Positions 1 to 9,162 of a DNA stretch of 64,000 nucleotides are shown one piece after another. Source of the stretch: Anaerocolumna sp. AGMB13020 (GTDB taxonomy: Bacteria > Bacillota > Clostridia > Lachnospirales > Lachnospiraceae); contig NZ_CP136910.1 in NCBI RefSeq assembly GCF_033100115.1, forward strand, positions 2,933,501 to 2,997,500, given 5' to 3'. A model generated the notes under the pieces. That model was given only the letters and a program-made list of their open reading frames with translations, was not told the origin of the DNA and did not search any database. A program made the translations under genes and the position numbers. Each line of letters opens with the position of its first letter. Positions within the stretch are counted from its first letter, which is position 1.

Positions 1-215
1 TGTTTGCAAAAAGAAAAAGGCAAAACAATGAAGCCTTGCTGTATGAAATCCAAAAAACAAAGCTTGCTCTGGAATCAGCTTATTCCAATTTTGAGAACGT
101 GGTGGATCCCGATTTAATCGACTGCTATATTTATGAAGTAAATGCTGTTCAAAAAAGGTATAAATTTCTTCTAAAACAAGCAAAGCTGCTGGAGGATGAC
201 TGCTCCGCAATTTAA
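1..215 (+). CDS. YaaL-like (DUF2508) protein, 3' end only
   Basis: An open frame enters from the left edge (first full codon at base 3) and ends at TAA 213-215, giving about 70 C-terminal residues. The piece is helical and charged. It carries the segment DPDLIDCYIYEVNAVQKRY, which resembles the small YaaL/DUF2508 family of Firmicutes, proteins of about 80-100 residues with no firmly known role. The start codon lies outside the window. The only ATG near the edge (28) is in another frame. A terminator follows at once. The family call rests on the motif and is moderately sure. Confidence 0.6.
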   Translation, partial: FAKRKRQNNEALLYEIQKTKLALESAYSNFENVVDPDLIDCYIYEVNAVQKRYKFLLKQAKLLEDDCSAI

Positions 216-251
216 GAACCTAAGAGAAAATCTAAGAGAGAGCTTACACAA

Positions 252-281
252 CAGCGCAGCTTTGAGGCTCGCTGTTTTTTT
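252..281 (+). terminator. Intrinsic terminator after the YaaL-like gene
   Basis: The arms CAGCG and CGCTG, with an inner AGC/GCT pair, enclose a short loop and are followed by seven T residues. It sits 37 bases after the stop codon. Confidence 0.75.
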
Positions 282-656
282 GTATCTTACTTCTATATAT
301 TCCACAGCCTTCGGGCTATTTCAGTTAATTCTCTGACATGCTTCCACGCCTCTTTTTGCAGAATACTCTTACGCTCTGTACTTCATAGCAACCAAGCTCT
401 GAGTAAACTTGCGGCGGAGATTTATTTGATTTTGCTGTCAGATTGATTCCTCACAGAATAACTGCAGCTTTCATATGTTGAATTAAGGAAATCGACACTA
501 GAAAAATTCCAGGACTTCCGTACTCCCATAGAAATGTACTGCAGGCTTTCCAGTAAAACTTAATGCTTCCTTACTTCTGCCTTCCTTTCGCACACTTTTC
601 ATATTGTGGAATAGTATGAAATCCCGGAAAAACTATATCTATCTTTAGCCTGTTCC
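282..656. other. Non-coding gap between convergent genes
   Basis: About 375 bases lie between the terminator and the convergent minus-strand glucosidase. I see no ORF with a ribosome site, no clear promoter and no RNA gene. I also find no convincing terminator for the minus-strand locus that ends at 657. Confidence 0.5.
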
Positions 657-2276
657 CTATGGCACCCTATACATAAGAGCTTCATAGGGTCGTAATTTAT
701 TGCTGACAGTGTCCTCATAATTAGTTATTAAAAGTTCACCGGCGTACTCATACTCTTTGGGCAGCTGATAGTCTGTTTCTTCACCATAAAAATTGCATAA
801 AACTACTATTATATCCTCATTCAGAGTTCTTGCATATGCAAAGATATTCGTATCCTCCGGCAACAGCAGCCGGAAATCTCCATATACAATCACTTCGTTC
901 TCTTTTCTCAGTCTGATCAGTTTCTTGTAATGGTTATAAATTGAATTTGGGTCATTTACCTGAGCTGAGGCGTTCACCAGTCTGTAATCAGGATTTACGG
1001 CAATCCATGGTGTTCCTGTTGTAAATCCGCCGTTTTCTTCCTCCGTCCATTGCATCGGTGTTCTGGCATTATCCCTTCCTTTTGCATAAACAGACTCCAT
1101 AATTTCTTCATGAGAATACCCTTTTGCTATACGGTCTTTATACATATTCAGGGTCTCAATATCTTTATAATCCTGAATATCCTTCAATCTGATATTCGTC
1201 ATACCCAGCTCTTCCCCTTGATAGATATAAGGAGTTCCGGAAAGACCATGCAGTAAGGTTGCAAGCATTTTCGCACTCTCAACTCTGCCTTCCTTATCAT
1301 TTCCCCATCTGGAAACAATTCTTGGCAGGTCGTGATTGTTCCAGAACAAACTGTTCCAGCCATCTTTGTCAAAGCAGGTCTGCCACTTATGAAATACCCG
1401 TTTTAGGTCTGCTAAATGAAGAGGTTTCAGATCCCACTTATCCATACCGGGCTGCTGATCAAGTCCAATATGCTCAAATTGAAATACCATACTCAATTCC
1501 TTATTCTCAGGATTCGAATACATCTTGGCGATCTCAGGTGTGGCCCCCCAGCATTCTCCCACTGTTAACAGGTCTTTCTTCCCAAAGGTATTCTCATTCA
1601 TCTCACGTATATATTCATGGAGCTTAGGCCCATTACCGGTGATTTTCTCATCAGGAAGCTTCCCGATAAGGTCAATTACATCCATACGGAAGCCTCCAAT
1701 TCCTTTCTCAATCCAGAAATTCATAAAGCTGTATACTTCTTGTCTTACCTTGGGATTCTCCCAATTTAAGTCCGGCTGCTTTTTACTGAATAAATGTAAA
1801 TAATATTGCTTTGTTGACTCATCCCATTCCCAGGCACTTCCTGAGAAGATGGACCCTAAATCGTTAGGTTCCCCACCATTTGCTGCATCTCTCCATACAT
1901 AATAGTCTCTGTAAGCATTATCCTTTGATTTCTTTGATTCAATAAACCATTTATGCTCATCAGAGGTATGATTCGCCACCAGGTCCATAAGAATCTTGAT
2001 ATTTCTTTTATTTCCTTCCTCCAGCAGCTTTTCCATATCAGAAAGTGTCCCAAAGTCTTCCATGATATCCTCATAATCACTTATATCATAGCCGTTATCA
2101 TCATTGGGTGATTTAAATACAGGGCTTAACCATATAACATCAATTCCCAAATCAGATAAATAGTCCAATTTTTCTATGATACCTTGAATATCTCCTATTC
2201 CATCACCATTGGTATCATAGAAGCTTCTTGGATATATTTGATAAACAACTGAATTGTGCCACCATTTTTTATTCAT
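657..2276 (-). CDS. malL: Oligo-1,6-glucosidase (GH13 alpha-glucosidase)
   Basis: A 539-residue cytoplasmic GH13 enzyme with no signal peptide, close to the usual 550-560. It should release glucose from the non-reducing end of isomalto- and malto-oligosaccharides. The QIYPRSF start, DLVANH (98-103), GFRMDV (nucleophile D199), acid/base E241 and NNHD (D316) are all present. Val200 directly after the nucleophile is, from family knowledge, the residue that marks alpha-1,6 preference over maltase activity. A GAGG ribosome site precedes the ATG. It is the last gene of the starch/maltodextrin locus, 255 bases after the debranching enzyme, where it would finish the isomaltose-type stubs. Specificity within GH13 (isomaltose, panose or trehalose-like) is inferred. 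Confidence 0.88.
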   Translation of the reverse strand: MNKKWWHNSVVYQIYPRSFYDTNGDGIGDIQGIIEKLDYLSDLGIDVIWLSPVFKSPNDDNGYDISDYEDIMEDFGTLSDMEKLLEEGNKRNIKILMDLVANHTSDEHKWFIESKKSKDNAYRDYYVWRDAANGGEPNDLGSIFSGSAWEWDESTKQYYLHLFSKKQPDLNWENPKVRQEVYSFMNFWIEKGIGGFRMDVIDLIGKLPDEKITGNGPKLHEYIREMNENTFGKKDLLTVGECWGATPEIAKMYSNPENKELSMVFQFEHIGLDQQPGMDKWDLKPLHLADLKRVFHKWQTCFDKDGWNSLFWNNHDLPRIVSRWGNDKEGRVESAKMLATLLHGLSGTPYIYQGEELGMTNIRLKDIQDYKDIETLNMYKDRIAKGYSHEEIMESVYAKGRDNARTPMQWTEEENGGFTTGTPWIAVNPDYRLVNASAQVNDPNSIYNHYKKLIRLRKENEVIVYGDFRLLLPEDTNIFAYARTLNEDIIVVLCNFYGEETDYQLPKEYEYAGELLITNYEDTVSNKLRPYEALMYRVP

Positions 2277-2363
2277 ACTGAATTCCTCATACTGTTTCGG
2301 TTTTATTATTTATAGTTACTCTTTTATTTGGGGTATATAAGACAACTTCTTATACCAGACTTA

Positions 2364-2392
2364 TTTTCCTTTTACGTAAGTGAAAAGGAAAA
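2364..2392. repeat. Short hairpin between the debranching enzyme and glucosidase genes
   Basis: A perfect 10-bp inverted repeat of TTTTCCTTTT and AAAAGGAAAA around a 9-base loop. It lies in the 255-base gap of the operon. It lacks a separate T tract, so it could be an mRNA processing or stability element rather than a terminator. Confidence 0.45.
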
Positions 2393-2439
2393 GAGCCTTC
2401 CTATATTCCCTGTAATTATTCTTATATTTTCTACAACTG

Positions 2440-2551
2440 ACAGCTTTCTAATTACAACTTTCTAATTACAGCTTTCTAATTACAACTTTCTAATTACAGC
2501 TTTCTATTTACAACTTTCTAATTACAGCTTTCTATTTACAGCTTTCTAGTT
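2440..2551. repeat. 14-bp tandem repeat, eight copies
   Basis: Eight head-to-tail copies of a 14-bp unit, ACAGCTTTCTAATT and variants. ACAG and ACAA versions alternate over the first four copies, giving a 28-bp higher-order period. The array runs into the 3' end of the debranching enzyme gene, so its last two copies encode the final residues and the stop codon. The unit length is not a multiple of three, so a gain or loss of copies next to the stop would change the C-terminus. Confidence 0.9.
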
Positions 2552-4481
2552 TTGCAAATACTCTTAAAAGCTCACTTACACTCCATGCTTGTGCAAAACA
2601 CCCCTGTGAAATCGTGGGATTTAAACCATCATAGATTTCAGCTATTTGTCCGACACAGCCCTCCCTCATACAAGACTCTAACACCTCCAACTGTTCCCTT
2701 ACTCTTGTCACCGCACTATCACTATACTCATTTACTTTTAGATAAGCCAGATAGTATGCCCCCAGGGGAAATGCCCAAACAGTACCCTGATGATAAGCCA
2801 TATCCCTGTTAAAATGTGAACCACCGTAAACCGGTTTAAAGTCCTTATCATATTTGCTTAAGCTTCTTAAGCCATAAGGAGTATAGAGGGTTTCATAGAC
2901 TTTATTTACTACCTGCTTCTCCTGCTCCTTCTCCAAAATAGAAAAGGGTTGTGATACGGCCCATATCTGATTACAACGTATCTGATAATCAGCCGCTTCA
3001 CCTGATACAAGATCTTTCAGACAATTTTCTTTCTTATTCCAGAACTGTTCCGCAAAGCTTCTGCTTACCTGTTTGGCAAGCTCTTCATATGGGATGTCTT
3101 CCTTCTCTAAAAGCCTTGCGAAAACCCCCATAATCCTTAAGTCATTATACCAATAGGCATTGATTTCAACCGGTTTACCATGCCTTGGGGTAGGCAGAAT
3201 CTCACCAAAGCGCACATCCATCCAGGTTACTTGTTCCAAGCCGCTGCCTGCCATGATCAGTCCATCCGTATCCATTTTAATATGATAATCCGTACCCTGT
3301 TTATACCACTTAATGATATCTTCCATAACAGGGTATGCTTCTTTTACAAAGTCAAGATCACCACTCTCCTGATAGTACTCATATACAGCAGCTATAAATA
3401 AAAGGGAGGCATCCACAGTATTATATAAGGGATCGTTTCCTCCTTCCGGAAACATATTTGGCATTAAACCATTTTTACTGTATAACATAAAGGTGCGGAA
3501 TATACTCTTCGCTTCCTCAAACCGTTTAGTAGAAATACAGCATCCCACCATAGATATCATGGTATCCCGTCCCCAGTCTGCAAAGAAAGGATAACCAGCC
3601 ATGAGGGTTCTACCTTTCGTAGATTCCCTGTTTACCAGATATTGATCAGCACTCTTTACCAGTTGTTTTCCTAACTCGTCTTTCATCTGAGACTGCTCTA
3701 CAAGCTTGGTTTGCCTTGCCCTTTCTGTAGCCATTAGCTCCTCTATGGTATGGTTCGTATTTTCCAGACTATATATTAGGTCAAGGACCTTTTCTTCCTT
3801 TCCCTTCACTGTTATGGAAATATTATGATTATGGGCTGTTACGCCTATTGCATCTCTGCCATCTCTTGCATCATAGCTATAATATAGATCACTGATATAT
3901 TCTGTAGCATAACTGCTCACCTTGCCGCTGGTTGCATATTGGAGGGTAATTCCATTGCTAATAATTTCCTTATCAGTAATGGAAAAAATCTGATTCTTAT
4001 TTAAAATTTCACCTTTTTGAACAAATTGCAGCATAGGTGTAATGCTTAATTTTACGTTTTTACTGCCACTGTTGGTTATAAAATAGCGTATACCAATCGT
4101 ATTTTCTCCATGAGCCATTACTGCTGACTTTCTAATCTCAACAGCATCAGCCTGATAAGTCCATACAGGATAATGCTCAAAGAAAAATTGATTCAGATAT
4201 TTAAAACCGGTCTGGTCTTTAGCTTGATTAACATATGTTTGACTGGATAACTCTATTTTGTCTTCTTCTCCGATTTCAAGCTGCTCATCCAACCTTGTAA
4301 CGAGATGATATCTGTGATTGGGTGCTATGGTGCATGCCATCAACAAAGCATGGTCATTACGAGTATTAGAACCAATAGCTGTTAACGAGGAATATCCTCC
4401 TAACCCGTTTGTTATAAGATAACAATTCTCCTGACCTCTCTCTAAGGTTTTCCAATCATTTTTACCATATATAAATTTCAT
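2532..4481 (-). CDS. Amylo-alpha-1,6-glucosidase, glycogen debranching enzyme (GH133)
   Basis: A 649-residue protein with an N-terminal beta-rich GDE_N-like domain (about 1-270, with NGLGGYSSLTAIG near 25-37) and a C-terminal (alpha/alpha)6 domain. The family hallmark AGYPFFADWGRDTM sits at about 295-308. It hydrolyses alpha-1,6 branch stubs in glycogen or limit dextrins in the cytoplasm. There is no signal peptide. AGGAGG lies just before the ATG. It sits between the lipoprotein amylase and the oligo-1,6-glucosidase and would supply linear chains to the phosphorylase and MalQ upstream. The last codons (LESCK) are made from a 14-bp tandem repeat, so the natural C-terminus may vary between strains. 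Confidence 0.9.
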   Translation of the reverse strand: MKFIYGKNDWKTLERGQENCYLITNGLGGYSSLTAIGSNTRNDHALLMACTIAPNHRYHLVTRLDEQLEIGEEDKIELSSQTYVNQAKDQTGFKYLNQFFFEHYPVWTYQADAVEIRKSAVMAHGENTIGIRYFITNSGSKNVKLSITPMLQFVQKGEILNKNQIFSITDKEIISNGITLQYATSGKVSSYATEYISDLYYSYDARDGRDAIGVTAHNHNISITVKGKEEKVLDLIYSLENTNHTIEELMATERARQTKLVEQSQMKDELGKQLVKSADQYLVNRESTKGRTLMAGYPFFADWGRDTMISMVGCCISTKRFEEAKSIFRTFMLYSKNGLMPNMFPEGGNDPLYNTVDASLLFIAAVYEYYQESGDLDFVKEAYPVMEDIIKWYKQGTDYHIKMDTDGLIMAGSGLEQVTWMDVRFGEILPTPRHGKPVEINAYWYNDLRIMGVFARLLEKEDIPYEELAKQVSRSFAEQFWNKKENCLKDLVSGEAADYQIRCNQIWAVSQPFSILEKEQEKQVVNKVYETLYTPYGLRSLSKYDKDFKPVYGGSHFNRDMAYHQGTVWAFPLGAYYLAYLKVNEYSDSAVTRVREQLEVLESCMREGCVGQIAEIYDGLNPTISQGCFAQAWSVSELLRVFAKLESCK

Positions 4482-4563
4482 TTCGTCCTCCTGCTAAACC
4501 GGTATCATTTCGTAATAAATTTCCTGCAAAAAATTGTGCTTACCTTTAGATATCTATCATTCT

Positions 4564-6291
4564 TTATTTTAATATAACGATAGAATACTTTGGCATGGTA
4601 ACTTTATTTTCAGCCAGTGTAACTTCACTTCCATCCACAGATAAATATCCTCTGATAGTAAGGCCCTCAAGGCCGGCATCCCCTAAAGCTACTGTCTTTT
4701 CTTCCTTACTGATGTTATAAAGCAGCACTATTTCACTACCTTCATACACTTTTCTGACTGCACATATATCCGCACTGCCAAGCTCGTCAATTACGCTGAC
4801 CTTGCCCCTTGCAAGCTCAGGATTCTCATTCCGAATTCTAACTGCTCTCTTATAATAATTATATATGGATAAAGGGTCCTTTCTTTGTTCATCTGCAGGA
4901 GGAAATTTCTGTGTCACTTTCTCTGCTGCTTCCGGTGCATCCGGCATTCCCGTTGTATCCGTTACCGACCATAGCATTGGCAATCGTTTGTTTTCATCCT
5001 TGCTGCCCATACTGTTCATACCGATCTCTTCCCCATAATATACATAAGGGCTTCCATTCATGGTGAGCAAAATACCTGCTGCCATTTTCATCTGGTCTTC
5101 GTTGTTTACACATTGGGCAGAAATTCTTGTGGTATCATGATTGCTTATAAAAGGTGCATCTATAAAGTCTTTATTACCTTCACTATATTTATCATAAAGA
5201 CTTACCAGGGACCTGGCAAAGCTTTTAGCAGTTGAAGTACCTAATTTTCGAACGGTGGACGTAATGAGTCCATTATGCTGAGACAGGGGGAAGTTAAACA
5301 AACTGGGAATACCGCTTTCATAATAAGTACTGATGGCAGCCTCTTCTTCCCATACCTCTGCTACTATATAAGCATCTTCTTTCTCACTCTTTACATAATC
5401 CGTGAACCAGTTTAAAACCTCCACATTACGTTGCTTTTCACCGGAATAGAATTCCTTGGCGGCATCCAGCCTGAACCCGTCTACACCAAGGTCTAACCAA
5501 AACTTTGCAATATCTTCAATTTCTTTTCTGACTTGTTGGTTTCCTAAATTTAAATCTGGCATCTGATCCCAGAAAACACCCTCGTAATACCAATCCGAGT
5601 TGCCTGCCTTATAATAGGAACTGCTTCCATTGTTTTCTTTTGTGAAATTGTAATAACCAACATAAGGGCATACCTTAAGATCCGGCTCTTCACCTTCTTT
5701 TAAACCCTCCAGATATTTTACAGCCTGTGTAAACCAGGGATGCTTTGCTGAGGTATGATTAAACACAAGGTCTATGATTAATTTGATATCACGAGCTTTA
5801 CATTCTTTTATAAGCTCTTTAAAGTCCTCCAAGGTACCGTACTGAGGATCAATATTATAGTAGTCTGTTACGTCATATTTATGATAGGTGGTAGAAGGCA
5901 TAATAGGCATTAACCAGATTCCATTAAAGCCCAGGTCTGAATCCGTAGCATTATCCCCATCGTTGATATAATCTAATTTGGATATAATCCCATTGATATC
6001 GCCAATACCATCACCATCACTGTCATAAAAGCTATAGACGAAGATTTCATAAAAATTCCGGTAGTTATCATCAATTATATTTAACTCCTGAACATAATTA
6101 TAAGGTACTTCCGTTATGGTTTCATTCCTTCCATCAGATTCCTCATTATCGCTTTCTTCCTTTGCATCCGTACCGGTATTTTCTTCCTTCACAACTTCCG
6201 GTTTCGTTTTGTTCGTTTCAGCCTTATTGCAGCCACCCATGACAAGCATCAATACCAGATAACTTATTAACACGATTATTTTTTTCTTCAT
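4564..6291 (-). CDS. Lipoprotein alpha-amylase (GH13)
   Basis: A 575-residue starch hydrolase anchored to the outer face of the membrane. The start is ATG at 6291, preceded by AGGAG/GGGG. An in-frame TTG at 6318 has no comparable ribosome site. Residues 1-21 form a lipoprotein signal (hydrophobic run, then MGGC with Cys21). An acidic linker follows to about residue 60, then the GH13 barrel: DGDGIGDINGI, DLVFNH (174-179), GFRLDA (nucleophile D276), EVW (acid/base E312) and SNHD (D386). It is the only exported enzyme in the locus and lies just after the permease genes behind a terminator-like hairpin, so it may be partly separately expressed. Fine specificity (amylase against maltogenic or neopullulanase-type) is not settled. 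Confidence 0.88.
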   Translation of the reverse strand: MKKKIIVLISYLVLMLVMGGCNKAETNKTKPEVVKEENTGTDAKEESDNEESDGRNETITEVPYNYVQELNIIDDNYRNFYEIFVYSFYDSDGDGIGDINGIISKLDYINDGDNATDSDLGFNGIWLMPIMPSTTYHKYDVTDYYNIDPQYGTLEDFKELIKECKARDIKLIIDLVFNHTSAKHPWFTQAVKYLEGLKEGEEPDLKVCPYVGYYNFTKENNGSSSYYKAGNSDWYYEGVFWDQMPDLNLGNQQVRKEIEDIAKFWLDLGVDGFRLDAAKEFYSGEKQRNVEVLNWFTDYVKSEKEDAYIVAEVWEEEAAISTYYESGIPSLFNFPLSQHNGLITSTVRKLGTSTAKSFARSLVSLYDKYSEGNKDFIDAPFISNHDTTRISAQCVNNEDQMKMAAGILLTMNGSPYVYYGEEIGMNSMGSKDENKRLPMLWSVTDTTGMPDAPEAAEKVTQKFPPADEQRKDPLSIYNYYKRAVRIRNENPELARGKVSVIDELGSADICAVRKVYEGSEIVLLYNISKEEKTVALGDAGLEGLTIRGYLSVDGSEVTLAENKVTMPKYSIVILK

Positions 6292-6359
6292 ACAGGCTCC
6301 CCTCTCCTTTACTGACAATAACTATTGAATTTTATTACTTCATTTATGTTTTATATTAA

Positions 6360-6394
6360 AAGAAGTACTGAAACGTAAGATTCCAGTACTTCTT
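6360..6394 (-). terminator. Hairpin between malG and the amylase gene
   Basis: AAGAAGTACTG and CAGTACTTCTT form an 11-bp stem followed on the minus strand by TTTTAAT. It probably stops part of the transcription coming from the transporter genes. Confidence 0.65.
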
Positions 6395-6442
6395 TTATAT
6401 AAATTTCAAAGTGAACTGAACATCCCTTTGATAAAGCTCACC

Positions 6443-7318
6443 TTAACCCTTTACCGCACCAGATACTCCTTCAACATAGAATCTCTGCAGGATTAAGAAA
6501 AGAATGGAAATTGGTATAGAAATAAGTACACAGCCGGCAAAGAACTGTGTATAGTAATATTCCACAAATTCTTTCTCAAGCATAGTCCATAATCCAATGG
6601 CTATTGTATAATACTTTCTGTCCTGTCCAAGGATTACCTTTGCAAAGATATAATCCACCCAGGGAGACATAAAGGACTGTAATAAAGTGATAACGATGAT
6701 AGGTTTTGATAATGGAATCGTAATTTTTCGAAACACATCCCATTTCGTGGCCCCATCAATAAAGGCCGCTTCGTCAATCGTCTTAGGTATGGTATCAAAG
6801 AAGCCCTTCGCCACCAGAAATCCCAAACCGGCACCTCCGGAATAAACCATGACCAGCGCCACTAATTTTAAAGGTCCGGCCTCTAACATACCAAAGCCTT
6901 TTAAGATATAGTAAACTGCGTACATGGACATAAAGCCCGGAAACATTCCCAGAATCATGGCAATATTTATCATCTTTTTACGCATTTTAAATCTCAATCT
7001 GGACATTACATAGGATACACTCAAAACAAAGAACGCTGATAAAAGACAGGTAGCAATTGCGACAATAAGTGTATTAAAAAACCAATTTGTAAAAGTCAGA
7101 CTGGTAGAACCATCAAATAGTTTTTTATAATTATCCAGCGTATAACCTCTTGGCAAAACGTAACTTTTATAACTTCCGCCTTCTGCGCGAAAGGAAGTCA
7201 GTATTACAAAAAATATAGGTAAAACCCATATGAAACCAAGAACAGCTAACATCACATGAACAAAGGAATTAGTAATAAATTTTCTAACTCTCATAGAAGA
7301 AGTGTTTTGTTTTTTCAT
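6443..7318 (-). CDS. malG: Maltodextrin ABC transporter permease, MalG type
   Basis: A 291-residue inner-membrane permease with about six hydrophobic segments. The cytoplasmic EAA loop, EAAFIDGATKWDVFRKITIP, is where the ATPase docks. It pairs with the MalF-type permease upstream. The malF stop and malG start share a base (TAATG), so the two are translationally coupled. The C-terminus ends VEGVSGAVKG as in other MalG proteins. No ATPase gene lies in the locus. By analogy with other Firmicutes, a shared MsmX/UgpC-type ATPase encoded elsewhere would energise it. Confidence 0.9.
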   Translation of the reverse strand: MKKQNTSSMRVRKFITNSFVHVMLAVLGFIWVLPIFFVILTSFRAEGGSYKSYVLPRGYTLDNYKKLFDGSTSLTFTNWFFNTLIVAIATCLLSAFFVLSVSYVMSRLRFKMRKKMINIAMILGMFPGFMSMYAVYYILKGFGMLEAGPLKLVALVMVYSGGAGLGFLVAKGFFDTIPKTIDEAAFIDGATKWDVFRKITIPLSKPIIVITLLQSFMSPWVDYIFAKVILGQDRKYYTIAIGLWTMLEKEFVEYYYTQFFAGCVLISIPISILFLILQRFYVEGVSGAVKG

Positions 7319-8712
7319 TATTGGAAAGTCTCCTCATCTTTGTAAGATCCTGTTTTTCGGTAGGTTAACAAGGATAATGTTGCGAGTATGATAAACACTA
7401 TGATACCTATAACGGCACCTAAATTGTAGTCTTTATTTGTCATGGTTAACTTGTATAACCAGGTAACCAGCAGGTCTGTTTTTCCCGCATAATAATATTC
7501 CAGGGATTCCGGACCGCCACCTGATAATAAGAAGATAACATTAAAGTTATTGATATTACCAACAAAGGAAGTAATCAGGGTGGGTGTGGTTACAAATAAC
7601 ATATATGGCATGGTTATTTTAAAATAAGTAACAAATGCATTGGCACCATCTACTTTTGCCGCTTCATATAAATCTTTGGGTATGTTCTGAAGGATACCGG
7701 TAGTAGTCAGCATGGTAAAAGGAACACCAATCCAGATATTGATACATATAATTGTAATCTTAGCGATTGTCGGGTCCGTAAAAAATGGTACTGACTGACT
7801 GGCACCAATGATTCCAATATCACGAAGTATCGCATTGACTGCACCATTGGTATTAAAGATTGTTCTCATGGTAAGTAAGGATACAAATTGAGGAACGGCA
7901 ACTGATAATACAAACAAAAATCTCCAGAAGCCTTTAAATCTTGTACCTTCTCGGTTAATAACAATGGCTAACAGCATACCTAAAATATAGCAGGTAAAGG
8001 TAGCAAAGATAGCCCATACAATTGTCCAGCCAAGTACCGGCCAAAATGTATTAGCAAGCACACCGTTTCCAGAAAACATAGATATAAAGTTATCAAAACC
8101 TACCCAGTCGAATAAATTACCGGGGGTCTGGTGATTCCTGTCATAATTCGTAAAAGCTATTAAGATCATGAACACGATTGGTACAATCGTAAAGCATAAA
8201 ATACCTGTCACCGGTATAAATAATAATGTTTTGTGCAGGTTCTGTTCTAAGAGAGAGCTTAAATCATCCTTAAACTTTGGAACGGGTTTGCCTGCTTCCA
8301 CCTTTTTCTGCGTAATATATGCACTTTTTACGGAGGTGACTAAAAACAGAATAAAACCAAGAGTCAGAAATATGGTTACAACACCATATAGTAGGCATAA
8401 CATGGAATTATCACCGGTTACATATTCATAAATCTGCTTCGTTTCATTAAAGACCTCTTCCTGTACTCTGGTTCCTAATGTTATAAAATCTTTGATGGAA
8501 TTCAAGCCAAAGGTTACCATGTAATAAATATAAGCAAGCTCAAAGGCCAACATAATGAAGCCGCGCATTACCTGCTTATGAAGAAAATTACCTAACCCGA
8601 AGATAAGTGCAGACAATTTCGTAATTCCATTTCCTTGTGTAAAAGCAGTACCAAAACCGACATCACGTAAGGGTGCGTAGATCTTTGACTTTTTTTGCTT
8701 TTTGTGTGCCAT
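7318..8712 (-). CDS. malF: Maltodextrin ABC transporter permease, MalF type
   Basis: A 464-residue permease, longer than the roughly 290-residue sugar permeases. An N-terminal extension (about 1-165) carries two extra hydrophobic segments (near 50-75 and 100-130), as in Gram-positive maltodextrin MalF proteins. The core has about six segments and the EAA loop EAAKVDGANAFVTYFKITMP. AAAAGGAGT precedes the ATG. It forms the channel with MalG and receives maltodextrins from the binding lipoprotein encoded 450 bases upstream. Two inverted-repeat structures lie in that gap, so binding protein and permease levels may differ. Confidence 0.9.
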   Translation of the reverse strand: MAHKKQKKSKIYAPLRDVGFGTAFTQGNGITKLSALIFGLGNFLHKQVMRGFIMLAFELAYIYYMVTFGLNSIKDFITLGTRVQEEVFNETKQIYEYVTGDNSMLCLLYGVVTIFLTLGFILFLVTSVKSAYITQKKVEAGKPVPKFKDDLSSLLEQNLHKTLLFIPVTGILCFTIVPIVFMILIAFTNYDRNHQTPGNLFDWVGFDNFISMFSGNGVLANTFWPVLGWTIVWAIFATFTCYILGMLLAIVINREGTRFKGFWRFLFVLSVAVPQFVSLLTMRTIFNTNGAVNAILRDIGIIGASQSVPFFTDPTIAKITIICINIWIGVPFTMLTTTGILQNIPKDLYEAAKVDGANAFVTYFKITMPYMLFVTTPTLITSFVGNINNFNVIFLLSGGGPESLEYYYAGKTDLLVTWLYKLTMTNKDYNLGAVIGIIVFIILATLSLLTYRKTGSYKDEETFQ

Positions 8713-8783
8713 AATCCAACTCCTTTTCTTAAGATAGATAGAAGGAGAACTGTTTTAACAGCCTCCTCAAATTTAATTTCGTG

Positions 8784-8926
8784 TACTGCCTTCCATAAAC
8801 TCCGCTTATTAACAATGCCTGATAATTTCCCTGAGACAAATGAGCAATGAGGCGTACTCATTGCCAATAACGCTAAATCAGGTTAACAGCCAGTGGCGTA
8901 TTAAGTGAAATTTATGCAAGGCAGTA
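8784..8926. repeat. Long imperfect inverted repeat inside the mal locus
   Basis: The outer arms TACTGCCTTCCATAAA and TTTATGCAAGGCAGTA pair over about 16 bp with one mismatch. Inner arms CCTGAT/ATCAGG and a central perfect 8-bp hairpin GCAATGAG/CTCATTGC (8844-8864) continue the fold. The whole 143 bases could form one long interrupted hairpin. It may be a small non-coding mobile or repeated element. Confidence 0.6.
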
Positions 8927-9044
8927 CCAGGTTTAGGGCATCAAAAGACATCTTAAATATTAATTATAGTTATGTCAGCTCCTATTATATACTGCGAATA
9001 TTCTATTCTTAATAGTAAACTGGCTTTTGATACTCTAAACTTAT

Positions 9045-9090
9045 CCGGGCAACTGTTCTATGAACAGGACCATTGTTCACAAGTTGCCCA
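9045..9090 (-). terminator. Stem-loop downstream of malE
   Basis: GGGCAACT and AGTTGCCC form a stem of 8 bp or more around a loop with its own GTTC/GAAC pairing. It lies about 70 bases after the binding-protein stop. There is no strong T tract on the minus strand, so it is either a weak terminator or a 3' stabiliser for the abundant malE mRNA. Confidence 0.5.
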
Positions 9091-9162
9091 GATATAATTA
9101 GGTATAATAGATTAACTCTTTATACAATATTTTATTAGAATCTTGTTGTAACTTCCACTTTT

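Larger units (their letters stand above)
8713..9162. other. Structured gap between malE and malF
   Basis: A 450-base gap without a credible ORF. It holds a long imperfect inverted repeat (8784-8926) and a second hairpin (9045-9090), listed separately. Both could lower the level of permease mRNA relative to binding-protein mRNA. Confidence 0.6.

Noticed and set aside
2440..2551. Possible CRISPR array
   Set aside because: The 14-bp units are contiguous, with no unique spacers.
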